Notes: a model not told the origin generated them from the letters alone. Counted from the first letter of the stretch, positions 1-8,740 are shown. The stretch: 64,000 nt of DNA from Rhizorhabdus dicambivorans (GCF_002355275.1 NZ_CP023449.1:2396001-2460000); one strand, 5' to 3'. Translations and numbers: made by a program.

Positions 1-183
1 CGGGTTGAAGCTCGGCCGGCCCTTGGCGGCATAGATCGCCGCGACAGCTTCGCCCGAGGTCGCGTCCCCGGCCAGGCCATAGACCGTCTCGGTCGGCACC
101 GCGACCGGCAGCCCGCGCAGGATCAGCGCGGCCGCCTCGGTCAGGCCGGCCTGGTCGGCGGGAAGGATACGGGTCTGGGTCAC
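1..183 (-). CDS. tsaC: L-threonylcarbamoyladenylate synthase, N-terminal part (cut by window edge)
   Basis: This is the first 61 codons of a Sua5/YrdC/YciO family protein, which makes threonylcarbamoyl-AMP for the t6A37 modification of ANN-decoding tRNAs. The family core PTETVYGLAGDA is visible at residues 30-41, and the basic stretch AAKGRP that helps bind ATP is at residues 52-57. The rest lies beyond position 1, so I cannot tell the short TsaC form from the longer Sua5 form. The start is a GTG at 183. A perfect palindrome CGCTATAGCG at 191-200 contains a possible -10 element (TATAGC, read on the minus strand). If real, it would give an almost leaderless transcript, which is inference. The gene follows gntR on the same strand after 43 bp. 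Confidence 0.88.
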   Translation of the reverse strand, partial: MTQTRILPADQAGLTEAAALILRGLPVAVPTETVYGLAGDATSGEAVAAIYAAKGRPSFNP

Positions 184-226
184 GCCGCGCCGCTATAGCG
201 CGGCACACGAAAGGGCAAGTCGGGCC

Positions 227-574
227 TCAGCCCTCGACGCGCTCGAGCAGATCGGCGGGATCGATCTGCAGGCGGCGCATGCTGCGAACCACGCGCGGCC
301 ATTCGTCACGCAGGAAGCTGTCGCGCGCCTCGCGGCGCAGCCGGTCGGTGGCGCCCTCCGCCACGAACATGCCGACGCCGCGCTTCACCGAGACGAAGCC
401 CTCGTCCTGGAACCCCTGATAGGCTTTGGCGGCCGTCAACGGGTTGGCGCCATGCTGTGCGGCGAAGACCCGGACCGAGGGGAGCGCGTCCCCGTCGCCA
501 TAGGCGCCGTCAAGGATCGATTCCGCGATGATGTCGCGAAGGCGGAGGTAGACGGGGCGGTCCTGGCTGCTCAT
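227..574 (-). CDS. GntR-family transcriptional regulator (YtrA-like, short form)
   Basis: A 115-residue winged-helix repressor. The N-terminal half carries the GntR DNA-binding domain: residues PVYLRLRDIIAESIL, then LPSVRVFAAQHGANPLTAAKAY for the recognition helix, then the wing GFVSVKRGVGMFV. Only about 40 residues follow the HTH domain. That fits the YtrA subfamily, which has a short dimerisation tail and no large ligand domain. I chose the ATG at 574. A TTG further upstream at 616 would overlap the stop of the preceding nitroreductase gene and add residues not typical of the family. A dyad (CTGTG-N4-CACAG) lies 10 bp before the ATG and may be the autoregulatory operator. The effector and targets are unknown. 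YtrA-type regulators usually control their own operon. Confidence 0.85.
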   Translation of the reverse strand: MSSQDRPVYLRLRDIIAESILDGAYGDGDALPSVRVFAAQHGANPLTAAKAYQGFQDEGFVSVKRGVGMFVAEGATDRLRREARDSFLRDEWPRVVRSMRRLQIDPADLLERVEG

Positions 575-583
575 GGCGTTACA

Positions 584-597
584 CTGTGCTAACACAG
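584..597. promoter_or_regulatory. candidate GntR operator
   Basis: The 14-bp dyad CTGTGCTAACACAG (forward strand) has perfect 5-bp arms. It sits between the end of the nitroreductase gene and the ATG of the GntR regulator. Its size and its TA-centred symmetry resemble operators of short GntR/YtrA proteins. It probably serves autoregulation. The assignment rests on position and symmetry only. Confidence 0.4.
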
Positions 598-616
598 CAT
601 GGCGCGTCAATGGCAA

Positions 617-1198
617 TCAGCCTTTCCACGTCGAAACGACAGCTTCATAGGTCGGGCGAGGCCGCTCCTCCAGTTCGCGCGATGGCGAGCCCAGGAAGAT
701 GAAGCCCGCGATCCTGTCATTGGGCGCGCCGCCAAGCGATTCCAGCACCTGCGGGCTGTAGGCCGGCCAGCCGGTCAGCCACCCGCCGACGAAACCGGCG
801 GCGTGGGTCGCGGCCAGCAGGTTCATGCAGGCCGCGCCCGCTGAAAGCTCCTGCTCCCAGAGCGGGATCTTGCTGTTCCGGGCGGGGGTCGAGAGGACCG
901 CGACCATCACCGGTGCTTGATGGGCGAACTGCTCCATCGCCTCCAGTTCCAGCCGGCCGGCGTCAGGCTTGTCGCCGCGATAGGCCGATACCAGAAGGTC
1001 GGCGAAGGCTGCGCGCCGGTTCGCCTCGATGATCACGAACCGCCAGGGTGCGAGCTTGCCATGGTCGGGAACCCGCATCGCCGCCTCCAATATGGTGCGA
1101 AGCTGCGCCGCGTCCGGGCCGGGCGCGACCATGTCGCGCGGCTTGCCCGAGCGGCGGGTGGCGAGGAGGGCGGCAGGGGAGGAGCGGTCGTTGAACAT
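617..1198 (-). CDS. Nitroreductase family protein (YdjA-like)
   Basis: A 193-residue FMN-dependent oxidoreductase of the nitroreductase superfamily. It opens with LLATRRSGKPRDM, the FMN-phosphate-binding arginine-serine segment. VPDHGKLAPWRF at about residues 43-54 is characteristic of the minimal E. coli YdjA type. A conserved AGAACMNLLAATHAAG helix is followed by GGWLTGW and GFIFLGSPS in the C-terminal half. The family reduces nitro- or quinone-type compounds with NAD(P)H, and the natural substrate is unknown. Its length matches YdjA (about 183 residues). It lies upstream of gntR on the same strand, with 42 bp between its stop and the gntR ATG, so the two could be co-transcribed. No strong ribosome-binding site is visible. 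Confidence 0.85.
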   Translation of the reverse strand: MFNDRSSPAALLATRRSGKPRDMVAPGPDAAQLRTILEAAMRVPDHGKLAPWRFVIIEANRRAAFADLLVSAYRGDKPDAGRLELEAMEQFAHQAPVMVAVLSTPARNSKIPLWEQELSAGAACMNLLAATHAAGFVGGWLTGWPAYSPQVLESLGGAPNDRIAGFIFLGSPSRELEERPRPTYEAVVSTWKG

Positions 1199-1450
1199 GG
1201 CTCGCTGGTAATGCCTGATCGCTGCAGGGGAAAGCGGCTTGCGCAGATGCCGTCTTGAACGGTCCCATGGGCGGGAAATCCAGAAAATGGGAAATTCCGT
1301 TTCCCGGATCGGCGGTCGATCGGCAATCTCGTTACAAGCGCAACGATATCGTCTTCACAGCGCTCGAATCGTTGTTACTGTCCGGGCATGAAGGCCGCAC
1401 CGCGCCCAGGGGGGAGCGCCGCGCGCCGCCAACGATATAGAAAGCACCTC
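1199..1450. other. Divergent intergenic region, nitroreductase / POT transporter
   Basis: About 250 bp without a convincing gene. It contains a short hairpin, GGGAAA-N5-TTTCCC, at 1289-1305, and related CGTTAC/GTTGTTAC-type strings at about 1330-1380. It presumably holds the divergent promoters. I could not pick out good -35/-10 pairs. Confidence 0.4.
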
Positions 1451-3232
1451 ATGGTCAATCCCGACGCTGACGCGACCACCGAGCCGGCATCGAGCCACCT
1501 TAGCCGATCGGACGGCGACACCTGGTTCGGCCATCCGCGCCAACTCGCCAGGCTCTTCTCCACCGAGGCGATGGAACGCTTCGGCTATTATGGGATGAGG
1601 GCGCTCCTCACCCTCTACCTGACCCAGCATTTCCTGTTCAGCGATCAGACCACCAACGGCCTCTATGGCGGCTTCACCGCGCTGGTCTACCTGACGCCGC
1701 TGCTCGGCGGCATCCTCGCCGATCGTTATCTCGGCTCCAAGAAATCGGTGAAATTCGGCGCGATCCTGATGTCGATCGCCTATTTCACCCTGTGCTTCGG
1801 CGGCCCTACCGCCAAGCCCTATGCGATGGTCGACGGCGCCCGCTACGAAGTGGTGATCGACGAGGCCAAGCAGCAATATGTCGTCGATGGCGGGCGGAAG
1901 CTGGCGATCAAGGGCCAGGAGGATGGCTCGGTCGATCTGGTCGCGCCCGACGGCAGTGTCGCGCGCAGCGTCGCCAAGGGCAATTTCAGCTCCGATGCCG
2001 ATCGCAGCCCCTTCTACACCGGCTTGATGCTGGTGGCGCTGGCACTGCTGACGATCGGCAACGGCTTCTTCAAGCCCAATATCTCGACAATTGTGGGGTC
2101 GCTCTACGAACAGGGGGACAGGCGTCGCGACGCGGGTTTCACCATCTTCTACATGGGGATCAACCTCGGCTCGCTGTTCTCGCAGATCCTCTGCCCCTTT
2201 CTGGCGGTCGCGCTGGGCTGGTGGGCCGGTTTCGGCCTTGCCGCGGTCGGCATGATGATCAGCTGGGCGCTGATCCAGTTCGCCGGCGACAAGCTGGAAG
2301 GCTATGGCGATCCGCCTCCGGGCCAGACCAAGGACCGGTCGCTGCTGATCTATATCGGTGCCCTCGCGGCCGTGCCGCTGGGCTGGTTCCTGTTCACCAA
2401 CCTGATGGCCACCGTGCCGCCCGCCGAGGGCAGCGGCTTCGCCGGCTATCTGATGGCGCTGCCGATCATGGGCAAGGTGCTGTTCTTCACCTTCCTGCTG
2501 TCGGTGACCGGTATACCGATCTGGGCCTGGAAGGCGGGCAACCAGGTCGAATTTCAGATGATGGTCGCGGCGATCGTGCTGATCGTCTTCAACGTCACCT
2601 TCTGGACCTTGTTCGAACAGGCCGGTTCCTCGCTGACGCTGTTCGCGGATCGCAACACCGATCTCACCATCGTCGGCGGCTGGTCGATGACGGCGGGGCA
2701 GACCCAGTTCTTCAACGCCTTCTTCATCGTCGTGCTGGCACCGCTGACCTCGATGATGTGGAATGCGCTCGGAAGGCGGGGGCTGGAGCCTTCGATCCCG
2801 ATCAAGTTTGCGATCGCGCTGGCGGGCGTCGGCCTGGGCTTCCTCGCGCTGGTGTGGGGAACCGCCTATGCCGGGCCCGACTTCAAGGTCGCCTTGTGGT
2901 GGCTGGCGCTGCTCTACCTGATCCATTCGATGGCAGAGCTGTGCATCTCGCCGGTGGGCCTCTCGATGATCACCAAGCTGTCGATCGCGCGGGTGGTGGG
3001 CCTGATGATGGGGCTGTGGTTCCTGTCGATCAGCTGCGCCCAATATGTCGCCGGCATCGTCGCCCAGTTCGCGAGCGTCGAAACGGTCGGCGGGCAGGTG
3101 ACCAACCTCAAGGTCAGCCTCGACACCTATGCCGGGGTCTTCCAGACGATCGGCATCGCCTCGATCGCCATCGGAGTGGTCCTCCTCATCGTCTCGCCGC
3201 TCATCAAGAAGTGGATGCATGGTGTTCAATAA
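1451..3232 (+). CDS. Proton-dependent oligopeptide transporter (POT/PTR family)
   Basis: A 593-residue inner-membrane symporter that takes up di- and tripeptides with protons. The POT signature EAMERFGYYGMRALL (ExxERFxYY) is in helix 1, and the second family motif FYMGINLGSLFSQ is near the middle. Many hydrophobic segments support 12-14 helices. A polar insert of about 70 residues between early helices (from about residue 120) is not in the shortest family members but occurs in many proteobacterial peptide symporters. I chose the ATG at 1451 rather than an in-frame ATG at 1388, because the extra 21 residues are Arg/Ala-rich and unlike family N-termini. The stop overlaps the next gene's start by 14 bp. 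That suggests coupled expression with two amidohydrolases and a role in peptide scavenging. Confidence 0.93.
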   Translation: MVNPDADATTEPASSHLSRSDGDTWFGHPRQLARLFSTEAMERFGYYGMRALLTLYLTQHFLFSDQTTNGLYGGFTALVYLTPLLGGILADRYLGSKKSVKFGAILMSIAYFTLCFGGPTAKPYAMVDGARYEVVIDEAKQQYVVDGGRKLAIKGQEDGSVDLVAPDGSVARSVAKGNFSSDADRSPFYTGLMLVALALLTIGNGFFKPNISTIVGSLYEQGDRRRDAGFTIFYMGINLGSLFSQILCPFLAVALGWWAGFGLAAVGMMISWALIQFAGDKLEGYGDPPPGQTKDRSLLIYIGALAAVPLGWFLFTNLMATVPPAEGSGFAGYLMALPIMGKVLFFTFLLSVTGIPIWAWKAGNQVEFQMMVAAIVLIVFNVTFWTLFEQAGSSLTLFADRNTDLTIVGGWSMTAGQTQFFNAFFIVVLAPLTSMMWNALGRRGLEPSIPIKFAIALAGVGLGFLALVWGTAYAGPDFKVALWWLALLYLIHSMAELCISPVGLSMITKLSIARVVGLMMGLWFLSISCAQYVAGIVAQFASVETVGGQVTNLKVSLDTYAGVFQTIGIASIAIGVVLLIVSPLIKKWMHGVQ

Positions 3233-4640
3233 CAAGCTGAAATTCTGCATGGCGACGGCGCTGGCGCTGTCGGCCTGCACCGGCGGTGCCGCGCCCAAAT
3301 CGGCCTCGTCGGACAGCCCCCCGCCCGGCAAGGGCAAGGGCTTCAACCATGATCCCTTCCCGTCCACCTACCGCGCCTATCCGGGCGTGCCGACCGCGAT
3401 CGTCCATGCCACCGTCTATGATGGCGAGGGCGGGCGGATCGACGATGGCACGGTGCTGATCGCCGACGGCAAGGTGGTGGGGGTCGGCGGGGCCGATCTG
3501 GCGGTCCCTGCCGGGGCCACCGTCATCGACGGCAAGGGCAAGTGGGTCACCCCGGGCATCATCGACGTGCACAGCCATCTCGGCGACTATCCCTCGCCGC
3601 AGGTCAAGGCGCTGTCCGACGGCAATGAAGCCACCGCGCCCGTCACCGCGCAGGTGTGGGCCGAGCACAGCGTCTGGCCGCAGGATCCGGGCTTCAGCCG
3701 CGCGCTCGCCAATGGCGGCGTCACCACGCTGCAGATATTGCCGGGTTCGGCGAACCTGTTCGGCGGCCGCTCGGTCACGCTCAAGAATGTCTATGCGCGC
3801 ACCGTGCAGGGGATGAAGTTCCCCGGCGCGCCCTACGGCCTGAAGATGGCGTGCGGCGAGAATCCCAAGCGCGTCTATGGCGCCAAGAACCGCGAGCCTT
3901 CGACCCGCATGGGCAATATCGCGGTCGACCGCCAGACCTGGATGAAGGCGATCGAATATAAGCGGAAATGGGACAAATATGAGGAGAAGGGAGGCGACAT
4001 CCCCTCCCGCGACGTCGCGATGGACACGCTGATGGGCGTGCTCAACGGCGAGATTCTCGTCCACAACCATTGCTACCGCGCCGACGAGATGGGCATCGTC
4101 CTCGATATGGCCAAGGAGTTCGGCTACCACGTCACCGCCTTCCATCACGCGGTCGAGGCCTACAAGATTGCCGATCTGCTCAAGGCCAACGGCAGCTGCG
4201 CGGTGGTCTGGGCCGACTGGTACGGCTTCAAGATGGAAAGCTATGACGGCATTCCGGAGAATCTGGCGATCCTCCAGCGGGCCGGCGCCTGCGCGATGAT
4301 CCATTCGGACGATCAGAACGGCATCCAGCGGCTGAACCAGGAGGTGGCCAAGGCGCTCGCTTCGGGGCGTCGGGCGGGGATCGATATCTCCGATGAACAG
4401 GCGTGGACCTGGCTGGCGATCAATCCGGCCCGCGCGCTGGGCGTGGCGGACCGCACCGGCAGCCTCAAGCCCGGCAAGATGGGCGATGTGGTGCTGTGGA
4501 ACGGCAATCCGTTCAGCGTCTACACCCGGCCCGAGAAGGTCTGGGTCGATGGTGCGATGCTTTATGATGCGAATAATCCGCGTCTGCGTCCGGTGAGCGA
4601 TTTCGAACTGGGCCAGCCGGGCGAGGGAGATGTGAAATGA
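3219..4640 (+). CDS. Lipoprotein metal-dependent amidohydrolase
   Basis: A 473-residue amidohydrolase-superfamily enzyme, probably anchored in the envelope. The N-terminus is a type II signal peptide with lipobox LSAC (Cys20), followed by a Pro/Ser/Gly linker. The hydrolase starts with the small beta-sandwich VHATVYDGEGGRIDDGTVLI. The metal-binding HxH is intact in DVHSHLGDY (His118, His120). Later HNHCYRADEM and HHAVEAYKIAD supply candidate metal histidines, and HSDDQNG the catalytic aspartate. The C-terminal LKPGKMGDVVLWNGNP strand is typical. It most resembles imidazolonepropionase-like or prolidase-like secreted amidohydrolases, and the substrate is unknown. Overlaps with the POT transporter upstream and the next amidohydrolase downstream suggest extracytoplasmic cleavage of peptides or cyclic amides before uptake, which is inference. 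An alternative start is ATG 3249. Confidence 0.88.
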   Translation: MVFNNKLKFCMATALALSACTGGAAPKSASSDSPPPGKGKGFNHDPFPSTYRAYPGVPTAIVHATVYDGEGGRIDDGTVLIADGKVVGVGGADLAVPAGATVIDGKGKWVTPGIIDVHSHLGDYPSPQVKALSDGNEATAPVTAQVWAEHSVWPQDPGFSRALANGGVTTLQILPGSANLFGGRSVTLKNVYARTVQGMKFPGAPYGLKMACGENPKRVYGAKNREPSTRMGNIAVDRQTWMKAIEYKRKWDKYEEKGGDIPSRDVAMDTLMGVLNGEILVHNHCYRADEMGIVLDMAKEFGYHVTAFHHAVEAYKIADLLKANGSCAVVWADWYGFKMESYDGIPENLAILQRAGACAMIHSDDQNGIQRLNQEVAKALASGRRAGIDISDEQAWTWLAINPARALGVADRTGSLKPGKMGDVVLWNGNPFSVYTRPEKVWVDGAMLYDANNPRLRPVSDFELGQPGEGDVK

Positions 4641-5923
4641 AGCGCCTCCTCCTCACCGCGGCTTCCCTCATCGCCGCGCCGCTCTCGGCCGAAACCATCG
4701 CCATCACCGGCGGCACCGTCGCGATCGGCGACGGATCGCAGCCGATCGGCGGCGGCACCGTCGTCATCGCCAATGGCCGGATCGTCTCGGCCGGGGCCGG
4801 GGTCGCGGTGCCCGCCGGGGCACGGGTGATCGACGCCACCGGCAAATGGGTATCGCCGGGCATCGTCGCCGGCGTCAGCACGCTGGGCCTGATGGAAGGC
4901 TATGGCATGGACGAGGTCAACGATACGACCGCGAGCAAGTCTCCCTTCTCGGCGGCGATCGATGTCTCGACCGCGATCAATCCCACCGGCCAGCGTGTCG
5001 CCACCGAGCGCTCCTCGGGCATTACGCGTGCCTTCGTTATTCCGGCGGCAGGCAACACCATGTTCGGCGGGCAGGGGGCGGTGATCGATCTTGGTGCCGA
5101 CGTCGATCCGGTGACCAAGGCGCGGGCCTTCCAATATGTCGAGCTGGGGGAGGATGGGGCCAGCGCGGGCGGCGGCAGCCGTCCGGCGGCCTATGTGCTG
5201 CTCAAAACGGCGCTTGCCGCTGCGGCCAATCCTGCTTCCGCCGATTTCGCGCACAAGGATGCGCTGATCACCCGTCAGGACGCCGAGGCGCTGGGGCCGG
5301 TGGTACGCGGTGCGATGCCGCTGCTGGTTCATGTCGAGCGGGCCGCCGATATCCGCGCGGTGCTGGCGCTCAAGGCGCAATATCCGGCGATCCGTCTGGT
5401 GCTGGTCGGCGCCACCGAAGGCTGGATGATCGCCGACCAGATCGCCGCGGCCAGGGTGCCGGTGATTGCGGCGGGCCTGCTGGACCTGCCCGAGAAGTTC
5501 GAGACGATGGCGGCGACCCAGTCCAATGTCGGCCGGCTGACCCGCGCCGGCGTCACCGTCGCGGTCTCGAACGCCGACATCTCGGAAGGGCCCTATGAGT
5601 CCTACCTCACCCAATATGCCGGCAACCTCGTCGCGCTGACGAAGCTGCCCGGCGCGCAGGGCCTCGACTGGGGGCAGGCGCTGGCGTCGATCACCTCGAA
5701 GCCGGCTGCCGCGATCGGGATGGATCGCGAGATAGGCTCGCTCCGCTCCGGCCGTCGCGCCGATGTGGTGATCTGGGACGGCGACCCGCTCGAACTCGCC
5801 TCGGCGCCGACCGCGATCTTCATCGATGGCATCGCCCAGCCGATGACGAGCCGCCAGACCCGGCTGCGCGACCGCTATCTCGATCCGGTCGAGAAGAACC
5901 TGCCCAAGGCCTATGAGCGGTAG
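4637..5923 (+). CDS. Exported amidohydrolase-like protein lacking the HxH metal site (probable pseudoenzyme)
   Basis: A 428-residue protein with a cleavable signal peptide (MKRLLLTAASLIAAPLSAET) and the same fold outline as its neighbour: TVVIANGRIVSAGAG, then WVSPGI, and a C-terminal LRSGRRADVVIWDGDPLE strand. The HxH position aligned with DVHSHLG in the upstream paralogue reads AGVSTLG here, so both histidines are lost (Val80 and Thr82). Other ligand positions also look changed: one His remains in LLVHVERAAD, while LVGATEGW and VAVSNADIS replace the usual His and Asp motifs. It is therefore likely inactive as a hydrolase and may be a partner or substrate-binding subunit of the upstream enzyme. 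An ATGA overlap (4637-4640) with a purine-rich GAGGGAGA ahead supports tight translational coupling. Confidence 0.85.
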   Translation: MKRLLLTAASLIAAPLSAETIAITGGTVAIGDGSQPIGGGTVVIANGRIVSAGAGVAVPAGARVIDATGKWVSPGIVAGVSTLGLMEGYGMDEVNDTTASKSPFSAAIDVSTAINPTGQRVATERSSGITRAFVIPAAGNTMFGGQGAVIDLGADVDPVTKARAFQYVELGEDGASAGGGSRPAAYVLLKTALAAAANPASADFAHKDALITRQDAEALGPVVRGAMPLLVHVERAADIRAVLALKAQYPAIRLVLVGATEGWMIADQIAAARVPVIAAGLLDLPEKFETMAATQSNVGRLTRAGVTVAVSNADISEGPYESYLTQYAGNLVALTKLPGAQGLDWGQALASITSKPAAAIGMDREIGSLRSGRRADVVIWDGDPLELASAPTAIFIDGIAQPMTSRQTRLRDRYLDPVEKNLPKAYER

Positions 5924-5940
5924 GGGCTAAGCGGGTAGCC

Positions 5941-6034
5941 GTCATTCCTGCGAAGGCAGGAATCCATGTCTGTCTCCTTCTCAGGTGGCATCTGGCAGAT
6001 GAGAGACATGGGCCCCTGCCTTCGCAGGGGTGAC
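5941..6034. repeat. Dispersed sphingomonad intergenic inverted repeat, copy 1
   Basis: The element starts GTCATTCCTGCGAAGGCAGG and ends with the near-complement CCTGCCTTCGCAGGGGTGAC about 94 bp later. It forms a long imperfect hairpin, with a second pair, CATGTCT and AGACATG, inside. It fills the gap between the amidohydrolase-like gene and glmM. A second copy of the same family is at 13663-13754. It may act as a REP-like or transcript-end structure. Confidence 0.8.
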
Positions 6035-6120
6035 GGTGGTTGGGATCGACGTCAAGGCTTGAGCCGCTTAGAAATTCGGCGCATCTAGCGGGTCGAAAAC
6101 CGGGTTGGGGAACCGCTTGC

Positions 6121-7458
6121 ATGGCGCGTAAATATTTCGGCACCGACGGCATCAGGGGGCGTACCAACGAGAGCCCGATGACCGCCGAGATCGCGATGAA
6201 GGTGGGGCAGGCGGCGGGTGCGCATTTTCTGCGCGGAGACCATCGGCACCGCGTGGTGATTGGCAAGGATACCCGTCTGTCGGGCTATATGATGGAATCG
6301 GCGCTCGTCGCCGGCTTCACCAGCGTCGGCATGGATGTGGTGCTGTTCGGGCCGATGCCGACCCCGGCGGTGGCGATGCTCACCCGGGCGATGCGCGCCG
6401 ATCTGGGCGTGATGATATCGGCCAGCCACAATCTCTTCGCGGACAATGGCATCAAGCTGTTCGGGCCGGACGGCTACAAGCTGTCCGACGATGACGAAGC
6501 GGCGATCGAGGCGCGGCTCGACAAGCCGGTGAAGCTTGCCCCCTCGGGCGATATCGGCCGGGCCCGCCGGGTGGAAGACGCGCGCGGCCGTTATGTCCAC
6601 GCGGTCAAGTCCAGCTTTCCGGAGCATCTCCGCCTCGACGGCCTGCGTGTGGTGGTCGATTGCGCGAACGGCGCCGCCTATGAAGTGGCGCCTCTGGCAT
6701 TGTGGGAACTGGGCGCCGACGTCATCTCGATCGGGGTCAACCCCAACGGCCTCAACATCAACGAGCGTTGCGGATCGACCGACACGACTGCGCTCGAAGC
6801 CAAGGTGCGTGAAACCCGCGCCGATATCGGCATCGCTCTCGATGGCGACGCCGACCGGCTGATCATCGTCGACAATGAAGGGCGGGTCGTCGACGGCGAT
6901 CAGCTGATGGCGCTGATCGCGGCGGGGGCCCATGCGCGGGGCGAACTGCGCGGGGGCGGTGTCGTCGCGACCGTGATGTCGAACCTGGGGCTGGAGCGTT
7001 TCCTGGGCGGTAAGGGGCTCATGCTCCACCGCACCAAGGTCGGCGACCGCTATGTGGTCGAGGCGATGCGCGCCGAGGGCTTCAATATCGGCGGCGAGCA
7101 ATCGGGCCATATCGTCATGTCCGACCACGCCACCACAGGTGACGGCCTGATCGCGGCGCTGCAGGTTCTGGCCCAGCTCGTCCAGAGCGGAAAGCCGGCG
7201 AGTGAATTGCTCCACCAGTTCGATCCGCTTCCCCAGCTGCTCAAGAATGTCCGCTTCGCGGGCGGCGAGCCGCTGAAGGACGACAAGGTGATCGCTGCGA
7301 TCGCCGATGCCGAGGCGAAGCTGGACGGCACCGGCCGCCTCGTCATCCGCAAGTCGGGCACCGAACCGCTGATCCGGGTGATGGCTGAGGGCGAGGACAG
7401 GAAGCTGGTCGAAACGATGGTCGATCAGATCTGCGACGCCGTCCGCAAGGCCGCCTGA
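6121..7458 (+). CDS. glmM: Phosphoglucosamine mutase
   Basis: A 445-residue cytoplasmic enzyme that interconverts glucosamine-6-phosphate and glucosamine-1-phosphate on the route to UDP-GlcNAc, and so feeds peptidoglycan and lipopolysaccharide. It begins [13 protein letters not shown], diagnostic for GlmM. The phospho-serine loop is [13 protein letters not shown], with the catalytic Ser near residue 102. The magnesium loop DGDADR and the sugar-binding GEQSGH follow. The C-terminal phosphate-binding loop is [15 protein letters not shown]. Length fits the family (about 445). The start at 6121 is fixed by the conserved N-terminus, and upstream in-frame codons lie in the repeat-containing spacer. 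thiD follows after 10 bp, probably co-transcribed. Confidence 0.97.
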   Translation: MARKYFGTDGIRGRTNESPMTAEIAMKVGQAAGAHFLRGDHRHRVVIGKDTRLSGYMMESALVAGFTSVGMDVVLFGPMPTPAVAMLTRAMRADLGVMISASHNLFADNGIKLFGPDGYKLSDDDEAAIEARLDKPVKLAPSGDIGRARRVEDARGRYVHAVKSSFPEHLRLDGLRVVVDCANGAAYEVAPLALWELGADVISIGVNPNGLNINERCGSTDTTALEAKVRETRADIGIALDGDADRLIIVDNEGRVVDGDQLMALIAAGAHARGELRGGGVVATVMSNLGLERFLGGKGLMLHRTKVGDRYVVEAMRAEGFNIGGEQSGHIVMSDHATTGDGLIAALQVLAQLVQSGKPASELLHQFDPLPQLLKNVRFAGGEPLKDDKVIAAIADAEAKLDGTGRLVIRKSGTEPLIRVMAEGEDRKLVETMVDQICDAVRKAA

Positions 7459-7468
7459 CGCTTCCCAC

Positions 7469-8263
7469 ATGCCGATAGCCCGTGTCCTGATCATCGCCGG
7501 CTCGGATTCGGGCGGCGGCGCCGGCATCCAGGCGGATATAAAGACGGTCACGCTGCTGGGCGGGCACGCGATGACCGCCATCACCGCGCTGACCGCGCAG
7601 AACACGCTGGGCGTGACGGCAGTCCATGCCGTCCCGGCCGATATGGTGATCGCCCAGATCGACGCGGTGGCGGACGACATCGGTGTCGACGCGGTCAAGA
7701 TCGGGATGATCGGGTCGGCCGCGATCGTCGATGCGGTGGCCGATCGGCTCGATGCGCCCGATCTGGCGGGCATCCCGCTGGTGTTCGATCCGGTGATGAT
7801 CGCGACCAGCGGCAGCCGGCTGGCGGACGAGGCGACGATCGCGGCGTTCGGCCGGCTGATGCGGCGGGCCGCGGTGTCGACGCCCAATCTCGATGAACTG
7901 GGCGCTCTGGCCGGCACGAAGCTGTCGGGCGAGGAGGGTATAGCCGCAGCCGCGGCGAAGCTGATCGGGCAGGGTAGCGGCCCGATCCTCGCGACCGGCA
8001 CGGGCGTGGTCGCGGGCCAGCTCACCGACTTGCTGTTCGCCGAGGGCGGGGAGCCCCGGCGCTGGCTGGCCGACCGGATCGACACCATCCACGATCACGG
8101 CACCGGCTGCACGCTGGCGAGCGGCATTGCCACCGGGCTGGCGCAGGGCTTGCCGCTTCCCGATGCGATCAGCCGTGCGCGGGATTTCGTGCGGGCCGCG
8201 TTGCTGGCGGCGCCGGGATTGGGGCAGGGCCACGGCCCCATGGGGCACCGGGCGATCGACTGA
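7469..8263 (+). CDS. thiD: Hydroxymethylpyrimidine / phosphomethylpyrimidine kinase
   Basis: A 264-residue ribokinase-fold enzyme that phosphorylates HMP and HMP-phosphate for thiamine synthesis. The N-terminal ARVLIIAGSDSGGGAGIQAD is the hallmark of ThiD. GGHAMTAITALTAQNT follows, then VFDPVMIATSG, and the anion-hole/catalytic motif DHGTGCTLASGIATGLAQG is near the C-terminus. Length is standard (about 266). It sits 10 bp after glmM with no terminator between, so the two are probably one transcript, although their pathways are unrelated. No thiamine riboswitch is visible upstream. It is convergent with nsrR, with 20 bp between the stop codons. Confidence 0.95.
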   Translation: MPIARVLIIAGSDSGGGAGIQADIKTVTLLGGHAMTAITALTAQNTLGVTAVHAVPADMVIAQIDAVADDIGVDAVKIGMIGSAAIVDAVADRLDAPDLAGIPLVFDPVMIATSGSRLADEATIAAFGRLMRRAAVSTPNLDELGALAGTKLSGEEGIAAAAAKLIGQGSGPILATGTGVVAGQLTDLLFAEGGEPRRWLADRIDTIHDHGTGCTLASGIATGLAQGLPLPDAISRARDFVRAALLAAPGLGQGHGPMGHRAID

Positions 8264-8283
8264 ACCGGTTCCGCCGTGCAGGC

Positions 8284-8718
8284 TCAAGCCTGTGGGACAG
8301 GTTCCAGCCCGAGCAGCGCTGCCAGCCGTTCACGGTTGAAGCTGATGTCGGCGAGGCTGTAGCGGTCGAGCACCGCCAGGAAGGCGTCGAGCGCCTCGCG
8401 CAGCACACCGGTCAGGCCACAGGCCGGAGCGACGACGCACTCCCCGCAATCGGCGAGTTGCAGGTCGTTCTCCGACGCGCGCACCACCTGGCCGATGATG
8501 ATCGCCGCCGGCGCCAGGGCAAGTCCGATCCCGCCGCCCCGCCCGCGCACCGTACGGACAAAGCCTTCACGGCCCAGCATGTTGACCACCTTCATCAGGT
8601 GATTTTCCGAAATCGAATAGGCGCGCGCAATCTCCGCGATCGAGGTCAGGCGATCCGGGCGGGCGGCGAGATGGATCAGCACGCGCAACGCATAATCGGT
8701 GTGGCGGGACAGGCGCAT
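8284..8718 (-). CDS. nsrR: Rrf2-family Fe-S regulator, NsrR-like nitric oxide sensor
   Basis: A 144-residue Rrf2 winged-helix repressor. The N-terminus MRLSRHTDYALRVLIHLA matches NsrR/IscR-type proteins, and the recognition helix is ISENHLMKVVNMLGREGFV. Three cysteines in CGECVVAPAC (Cys91, Cys94, Cys100) are in the region that holds the NO-sensitive iron-sulfur cluster. The spacing between the first two is slightly shorter than in E. coli NsrR. The following LREALDAFLAVLDRYSLADI resembles the NsrR dimerisation helix. NsrR family members repress NO-detoxification genes until NO attacks the cluster. The divergent gene is a Hmp-type globin, and two NsrR-consensus 23-mers lie between them, which strongly supports the assignment and suggests autoregulation. 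Confidence 0.9.
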   Translation of the reverse strand: MRLSRHTDYALRVLIHLAARPDRLTSIAEIARAYSISENHLMKVVNMLGREGFVRTVRGRGGGIGLALAPAAIIIGQVVRASENDLQLADCGECVVAPACGLTGVLREALDAFLAVLDRYSLADISFNRERLAALLGLEPVPQA

Positions 8719-8740
8719 GCCGGCAAGCTACGCGATTTTA

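Noticed and set aside
1355-3367. Long open frame on the minus strand opposite the POT transporter gene
   Set aside because: Its composition (Arg, Asp, Gln, His-rich) is the complement of membrane-protein codons, with no family signature. The plus strand has clear POT motifs.
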